DNA of 9,757 bases from NCBI GenBank assembly GCA_900544465.1, contig UQVT01000060.1, positions 1 through 9,757 of the forward strand. Direction: 5' to 3'. This DNA comes from an uncultured Collinsella sp. (GTDB taxonomy: Bacteria > Actinomycetota > Coriobacteriia > Coriobacteriales > Coriobacteriaceae). The stretch's first letter is position 1. Every line of letters begins with the position of its first letter. Positions 5,912-9,757 of the stretch are shown here, one piece after another. The notes under the pieces were generated by a model that worked only from the letters and a program-made list of their open reading frames with translations, did no database searches and was not told the origin of the DNA. The position numbers were made by a program, and so were the translations under genes.

Positions 5912-6634
5912 CTATTTCTCGTCCGACTTATCGGTCTTGGCCGGAGCCTCGAAGCGATAGCCGACACCATGGACGGTGTAGAGCCACTTGGGCTTCTTGG
6001 GATCATCGCCCAGCTTGGCGCGAAGATTCTTCACGTGGCTATCGATGGTGCGCTCATAGCCCTCAAAGTCATACCCGAGCACTTTCTCGACCAGCTCCAT
6101 GCGGTTATACACACGGCCGGGATGGCGGGCAAGCGTGGTGAGCAGCTTGAACTCGGAAGCCGTCAGATCGACTTCCTTGCCCTCGACCAAGATCTTGTGG
6201 CCCGAGATATCGATGACCAGATCGCCGAAGTCGAGTACCTCGACGGCGGGCTCGTCGGCCTGATGGGCACGGCGGAACAGAGCGCGAACGCGGGCGACGA
6301 GCTCGCGCGGCGAGAACGGCTTAATCAGATAGTCGTCGGCACCGAGCTCAAGACCGATAATACGGTCCTCGATCTCGCCCTTAGCCGTCAGCATGATGAT
6401 GGGGACATCCGAGGTATCGCGAATGGTGCGGCAAACGCGCTCGCCGGGGATCTTGGGGAGCATAAGGTCGAGCACGACCAGGTCGAACTGATGCTTCTCG
6501 AACTCCTCGATCGCGGACTGGCCGTCGCCGACGCCCACAACCCAGTAGCCTTCGCGCTCGAGATAGGCAGCGACGGCGTCACGGATTGCCTTCTCATCCT
6601 CGACCAGCAGAATCTTTTTTGCATCTGAAGCCAT
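5912..6634 (-). CDS. OmpR/PhoB-family response regulator
   Basis: This is a DNA-binding regulator controlled by phosphorylation, partner of the kinase encoded 11 bases downstream. It has 240 residues, typical for the family. The receiver domain occupies about 6-120, with acidic residues E12 and D13, phosphoacceptor Asp56 (LVVLDLMLP), Thr83 (MLTAKGE) and Lys105 (DYLIKPFSPRELVARV). The C-terminal winged helix (about 135-230) has the usual LTASEFKLL, RTIDSHVKNLRAKLG and VHGVGYRFE blocks. The start is the ATG at 6634, because AGGGGGG lies seven bases upstream. A TTG 21 bases further upstream is in frame but lacks a ribosome binding site. The target genes cannot be predicted. The neighbouring Tat lipoprotein gene, purC and the cotranscribed kinase are possible ones, but that is only inference from position. 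Confidence 0.96.
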   Translation of the reverse strand: MASDAKKILLVEDEKAIRDAVAAYLEREGYWVVGVGDGQSAIEEFEKHQFDLVVLDLMLPKIPGERVCRTIRDTSDVPIIMLTAKGEIEDRIIGLELGADDYLIKPFSPRELVARVRALFRRAHQADEPAVEVLDFGDLVIDISGHKILVEGKEVDLTASEFKLLTTLARHPGRVYNRMELVEKVLGYDFEGYERTIDSHVKNLRAKLGDDPKKPKWLYTVHGVGYRFEAPAKTDKSDEK

Positions 6635-6641
6635 AACACGG

Positions 6642-6648
6642 CCCCCCT
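6642..6648 (-). promoter_or_regulatory. Ribosome binding site that selects the response-regulator ATG at 6634
   Basis: AGGGGGG on the minus strand is seven bases before the ATG at 6634. It falls inside the coding stretch that the alternative TTG start at 6655 would imply, so the shorter protein is preferred. Confidence 0.6.
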
Positions 6649-6673
6649 GTCTCAATTAGCTAAGAACAAGCCC

Positions 6674-6679
6674 ATTTTA
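6674..6679 (-). promoter_or_regulatory. Possible -10 box for the response regulator-kinase operon
   Basis: TAAAAT on the minus strand matches the -10 consensus at five of six positions. It would place the transcript start about 30 bases before the regulator ATG. No acceptable -35 box is found at 16-18 bases. That position falls in the long hairpin at 6691-6727, so the promoter is tentative and might need an activator. Confidence 0.25.
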
Positions 6680-6690
6680 ACGCACCTGAG

Positions 6691-6727
6691 CCCGCCAGAT
6701 GCCGCTATGACGCGGCAGCTCGGCGGG
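6691..6727. other. Long GC-rich inverted repeat between the lipoprotein and response-regulator genes
   Basis: CCCGCC (6691-6696) pairs with GGCGGG (6722-6727). TGCCGC (6700-6705) pairs with GCGGCA (6712-6717) around a six-base loop, and two further pairs join the stems. Neither strand has a U run after it, so it is not a standard intrinsic terminator. It may be an RNA-stabilising or attenuating structure after the lipoprotein gene, or an operator overlapping the promoter of the two-component operon. I see nothing else in the 150-base gap around it. Confidence 0.45.
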
Positions 6728-6787
6728 CGGTACTCACAATTACAACGCGTTTATTCCCCTGTTGGCGCCTTTTTAACCCCTCTAAGC

Positions 6788-7999
6788 TTAAAGAGAGAAT
6801 AGGCGTGCAGTGACCGTCTCTGGTATACCCTGGCTGTTGCGCACCGTGGCGTACGTAAGGAATGAGTCCGATTTTCCCGCCGTAGCTGGATAATCGCCAT
6901 ACTCCAAAGCGCGGTCGGGCGACAGCAGCGAGCCATAGGTCTTGGCAGAGGTGTCGATCAGGAAATGCGACGCCTGTACCTTAACAAGGTATTTATTCTT
7001 CTTGCCAGCCGCACATGCGAGCGGCTCGCGTGACAGGAAGAGGTACGGCCCTCCCTCATTACCGATATACGTGCCCATATTGCCCAGGCTGCCCACGCCA
7101 CTATAGGCCGCCTCGATAGAAAACACGAAGGTATCGCCCATATATACGGCCTCGAAAGGCGAAACTGACGAAGGAAGGACCAACTGGGCACGCTTGGTGT
7201 TGTTGCCGTCGGTCAGATCGATTGCCGTTATGCCGTAGTAGACGCCCTCGTCGTTGCGGACACGCGGCGAGATGGTCAAAATGCCGTCGCTCGCGCGCGG
7301 GGCCGATGCAAAGCGACCCGTCGATTTCCAAATTGTCTCGGCCTTGGATTCATCAAGCGAGCGACGATAGCAAAACGAATCGCTACTCGTTTTATTGCCA
7401 CCTGCCGAGGGCATTTTATACCAGATGACTGATGACCCGAACGCCGTAAACAGCGGCGGATCATAGTCCTTGCCACCTCGATCGAGCTCAACCACGTCGC
7501 CAGAGAGCGAAGCGCCCGACAGATTTTGAGCGTAGAGCTTCCACGATGAATTGGCAAAGTTCATCTCAACCCACGCGAATACGCTGTCGCCGGCACGGAC
7601 ATCGTAGAATGCATATCCCGTGCCCTCGATAGGATCCTCGATTAATGTGGTAAGCGAGCCATCGCCCAGGTTGAGCACACCGAGTGTGTTGGCGTGCAGT
7701 GCCGATGCGGGCGCCATCATCGCCGCGGCGTAATCGCCGTCGCAGTAGTACAGCAGCGTACCCAGAGGCAGCGTCCATGACGCCGCCGGCTCAAGATCGA
7801 TGTCGACTGCCTCGTACTCATCCGTAATCGAGATGATTTTGGAATCATCCTTGATAACCTGCGGCTCGCCGGCGGCATCATCGCTGGTACCCGTTTTTTT
7901 CGAGCATCCGGCAAGCACCGTGGCAGCGCCCGCAGCAACCCCACCGAGCACAAAGCCGCGACGCGATATTCCGTTCTTGATGTGATCGGCGATACCCAT
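6788..7999 (-). CDS. Tat-exported lipoprotein, probable beta-propeller-like fold
   Basis: This is a 403-residue surface lipoprotein of unknown function. The N terminus has a twin-arginine motif (SRRGFVLGG, Arg13-Arg14), a hydrophobic stretch and a lipobox LAGC with Cys32 as the likely lipidated residue. Export should therefore be as a folded protein through Tat, followed by lipidation on the outer face of the membrane. After a short Ser/Asp/Gly linker, the mature part is rich in aromatic residues and short beta-type repeats, such as SVFAWVEMN, SSVIWYKMP, DTFVFSIEA and SDSFLTYAT. These recur at roughly blade-like spacing, as in WD/TolB-like propellers. This fold call is inference from pattern only. 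The ATG overlaps the stop codon of the TSCPD gene as TAATG, which implies coupled translation. Tat use in a lipoprotein can go with a cofactor or rapid cytoplasmic folding, but I see no cofactor motif. Confidence 0.85.
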   Translation of the reverse strand: MGIADHIKNGISRRGFVLGGVAAGAATVLAGCSKKTGTSDDAAGEPQVIKDDSKIISITDEYEAVDIDLEPAASWTLPLGTLLYYCDGDYAAAMMAPASALHANTLGVLNLGDGSLTTLIEDPIEGTGYAFYDVRAGDSVFAWVEMNFANSSWKLYAQNLSGASLSGDVVELDRGGKDYDPPLFTAFGSSVIWYKMPSAGGNKTSSDSFCYRRSLDESKAETIWKSTGRFASAPRASDGILTISPRVRNDEGVYYGITAIDLTDGNNTKRAQLVLPSSVSPFEAVYMGDTFVFSIEAAYSGVGSLGNMGTYIGNEGGPYLFLSREPLACAAGKKNKYLVKVQASHFLIDTSAKTYGSLLSPDRALEYGDYPATAGKSDSFLTYATVRNSQGIPETVTARLFSL

Positions 8000-8262
8000 T
8001 AGGCGATCTCGGTGCGAGCGGCCTCGATAGCGCGTGTAAGCTGGTCGGCGCAGGAGGTCTTTTTCATACCGCAGGTATTACCGGCGAGAACCTCGATTAC
8101 GCGATCGGCAGGAGCGCCCTCGACCAGCTTGGAGATAGCCTTGAGATTGCCGTCGCAGCCGCCGGTAAACTCAACGCCCATCACCTTGTTGCCGTCATCG
8201 GAAAGATCAAGGTGAATATTGCGAGCGCACACGCCCTGAGGCTTGTAATCAAACGAAATCAT
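7999..8262 (-). CDS. Small stand-alone TSCPD-domain protein (TIGR03905-like)
   Basis: This 87-residue cytoplasmic protein matches the TSCPD domain family, named after a Cys-containing motif found at the C terminus of adenosylcobalamin-dependent ribonucleotide reductases. Stand-alone versions are common in anaerobic gut bacteria and have no agreed function. Visible landmarks are FTGGCDGNLKAISKLVEG (about 32-49), GNTCGMKKTSCADQL (61-75), and four cysteines at 12, 36, 64 and 71 that could bind a metal. The family motif is varied here as TSCADQ rather than TSCPD. Start: ATG at 8262 with GAGGGG about five bases upstream. The stop overlaps the start of the Tat lipoprotein gene by one base. No ribonucleotide reductase gene is in the window. 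Confidence 0.9.
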   Translation of the reverse strand: MISFDYKPQGVCARNIHLDLSDDGNKVMGVEFTGGCDGNLKAISKLVEGAPADRVIEVLAGNTCGMKKTSCADQLTRAIEAARTEIA

Positions 8263-8294
8263 GCGATCCCCTCTCAGAATGTTATTCGAGACGA

Positions 8295-8323
8295 CTATTA
8301 TCCCCGTCTTTCCCTAAATGCAA
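8295..8323 (-). promoter_or_regulatory. Possible promoter of the TSCPD-lipoprotein operon
   Basis: The minus strand has TTGCAT (8323-8318) and, downstream, GATAATAG. GATAAT (8302-8297) matches the -10 consensus at 5/6 but leaves a short 15-base spacer. TAATAG (8300-8295) gives a 17-base spacer but a weaker match. Either would put the transcript start some 25-30 bases before the TSCPD ATG. Confidence 0.35.
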
Positions 8324-8326
8324 CGA

Positions 8327-8364
8327 GGCGCTTTGCCGGCAACACACATTACCAGCAAAGCGCC
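8327..8364 (-). terminator. Strong hairpin after purB, probable transcript end
   Basis: GGCGCTTTGCTGG pairs with CCGGCAAAGCGCC along 13 positions (one G-U) around a 12-base loop. It starts 26 bases after the purB stop. The downstream tract on the minus strand is TCGTTGCATTT, so it lacks a clean U run and termination may be partial. It probably marks the end of the purB unit and the boundary with the TSCPD operon. Confidence 0.55.
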
Positions 8365-8390
8365 CTAAAAAGCTAACGTTATGCCCGAAC

Positions 8391-9737
8391 CTACTCGAAG
8401 CTCAGCTGCTCCAGGCGGTCGAAGACCGTGTCGATACGGGTGAGGAAGTCCCACGGATCAAAGATCTCGTCGAGTTTTTCCTGGCTAACGGTGCAGCGCG
8501 GATCGGCCTCGAGACGCTCCTTAAAGGTGGGGCCGGAGACACAATCCTGCACCTCGTGCCAGGTGGCCATGGCGTTTTCCTGCACGATAGCGTAGGCGTC
8601 CTCGCGGGTGATGCCCGTATCGACGAGGGCCAGCAGGACCTTGGAGGAGAAGATGAGGCCGCGGGTCTTGTTGAGATTGGCCATCATGCGGGCCGGATAC
8701 AGCTGCAGGCCGTCGATAACGCGAATGAGGCACTGGAACATATGGTCGAGTGCGATGAAGCTATCGGCCTGGGCGACGCGCTCGGCGGAAGAGTGCGAAA
8801 TGTCGCGCTCGTGCCACAGGGCAACGTTGTCAAAGGCGACCTGAGCGTTGGACTTCACGACGCGCGACAGGCCGCAGACCTTCTCCATGGTGATGGGGTT
8901 GCGCTTGTGCGGCATGGCGGAGCTGCCCTTTTGGCCCTTGCGGAAGGGCTCCTCGGCCTCGAGCGTATCGGTCTTCTGCAGGTTGCGGACCTCGGTCGCG
9001 ATGCGCTCGCAGGTGGCCGCTGTAGTGGCAAGCACGCCGGCAAGGTAGGCGTGGTGATCGCGACTGATGACCTGCGTGGACAGCGGATCGTGGACCAGGC
9101 CCAGGTGCTCGCAGACGTACTCCTCGACGAACGGCTCGATGGAGCTGTAGGTGCCGACGGCACCGGAGATGGCACCGAAGGCAACGTTCCTGCGAGCATC
9201 CTCAAGACGATCGAGATCGCGCTTGAGCTCCCATGCCCAGGAGCCAAACTTCATACCGAAGGTCATCGGCTCGGCATGGATGCCATGGGTGCGGCCGGCG
9301 CAGAGCGTATTGCGCTCCTCGAAGGCACGACGCTTGCAGATCACGCCGAGCTTCTTAACGTCCTCGATAATCAGGTCACACGCCTGAGTAAGCTGATAGC
9401 ACAGAGCCGTATCACCCAGGTCAGAGCTGGTCATACCGTAGTGAACCCAGCGGCTAGGCTTGGGCTCGCCCTCGGGAACATCGGCGTCGATATATTCCTT
9501 CATGTTGGTCAGGAAGGCGATGACATCGTGGCGCGTGACCTCCTCGATCTCGTCAACCTTCGCCTTCTCAAAGTTGGCGTGGTCGCGAATCCACTGGGCC
9601 TCTTCTTTGGAAATACCGATCTTGCCGAGCTCCGCCTGAGCCTCGCAGGCCAGGACCTCAATCTCCTGCCAAATGGCATACTTGTTCTCGAGGGAGAAGA
9701 TATGTCCCATCTCCGGGCGGGTATAGCGATCGATCAT
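8391..9737 (-). CDS. purB: Adenylosuccinate lyase
   Basis: This cytoplasmic enzyme of the fumarase/aspartase superfamily acts twice in purine synthesis. It cleaves SAICAR to AICAR and fumarate, and adenylosuccinate to AMP and fumarate. The 448-residue protein has the usual blocks: EVTRHDVIAF (66-75), HYGMTSSDLGDTA (99-111), GRTHGIHAEP (148-157, with the proton-donor His151), the superfamily signature loop GSSAMPHKRNP (271-281, with the catalytic Ser at 272/273), and ERDISHSSAER (310-320). All key residues are present. Start: ATG at 9737 with AAGGAG five bases upstream; only 20 bases of upstream sequence are in view, so no promoter can be called. PurC, which makes its substrate SAICAR, is encoded downstream in the same direction but in a different transcription unit. 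Confidence 0.98.
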   Translation of the reverse strand: MIDRYTRPEMGHIFSLENKYAIWQEIEVLACEAQAELGKIGISKEEAQWIRDHANFEKAKVDEIEEVTRHDVIAFLTNMKEYIDADVPEGEPKPSRWVHYGMTSSDLGDTALCYQLTQACDLIIEDVKKLGVICKRRAFEERNTLCAGRTHGIHAEPMTFGMKFGSWAWELKRDLDRLEDARRNVAFGAISGAVGTYSSIEPFVEEYVCEHLGLVHDPLSTQVISRDHHAYLAGVLATTAATCERIATEVRNLQKTDTLEAEEPFRKGQKGSSAMPHKRNPITMEKVCGLSRVVKSNAQVAFDNVALWHERDISHSSAERVAQADSFIALDHMFQCLIRVIDGLQLYPARMMANLNKTRGLIFSSKVLLALVDTGITREDAYAIVQENAMATWHEVQDCVSGPTFKERLEADPRCTVSQEKLDEIFDPWDFLTRIDTVFDRLEQLSFE

Positions 9738-9757
9738 AGCGGCTCCTTTTTGGTTAT

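Noticed and set aside
5894..6628. Plus-strand frame of 244 codons opposite the response regulator
   Set aside because: It is the mirror of a complete OmpR-type regulator with all its phosphorylation residues.

Overview
This window looks like ordinary chromosome from a high-GC, gut-type actinobacterium. My best guess is the class Coriobacteriia, near Collinsella. That rests on overall gene style: G+C-rich codon use with frequent GTG starts, a Tat-dependent lipoprotein coupled to a stand-alone TSCPD protein, and a TraX-family gene beside a tRNA. I could not check it by search. Every convincing gene lies on the minus strand, so transcription runs from high to low coordinates.

Reading in the direction of transcription, the window opens with purB (adenylosuccinate lyase, 9737-8391), followed by a strong hairpin. 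Next is a coupled pair: a small TSCPD-domain protein (8262-7999) and a Tat-exported lipoprotein (7999-6788), overlapping as TAATG. After an intergenic region with a long hairpin comes an OmpR-type two-component system: response regulator (6634-5912) and membrane histidine kinase (5900-4335). Then purC (SAICAR synthase, 4225-3338) abuts a two-helix membrane protein of unknown function (3337-2762), which ends at a clear intrinsic terminator (2731-2701). An M29-family metallo-aminopeptidase (2672-1392) follows. The promoter of a tRNA-Lys(UUU) gene (1363-1288) overlaps its 3' end, and that tRNA has its own intrinsic terminator (1279-1248).

The last 1.25 kb (positions 1 to about 1250) is different. 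A GC-rich, hairpin-rich segment carries an exact 19-bp copy of the tRNA-Lys 3' end. Beyond it the DNA becomes visibly more AT-rich and holds a TraX-family membrane protein (1093-296) and an unrecognised short reading frame (186-34). This resembles a tRNA-associated insertion boundary, although no integrase is in view.

The two purine genes catalyse consecutive steps: PurC makes SAICAR and PurB releases AICAR from it. Here they are about 4.2 kb apart, separated by the signalling and envelope genes. I see no CRISPR array, toxin-antitoxin pair, secondary-metabolite genes or defence system, and no evidence for a wholly new system. The most interesting parts are the tRNA-Lys 3' repeat with its hairpin block and the coupled TSCPD/Tat-lipoprotein pair.
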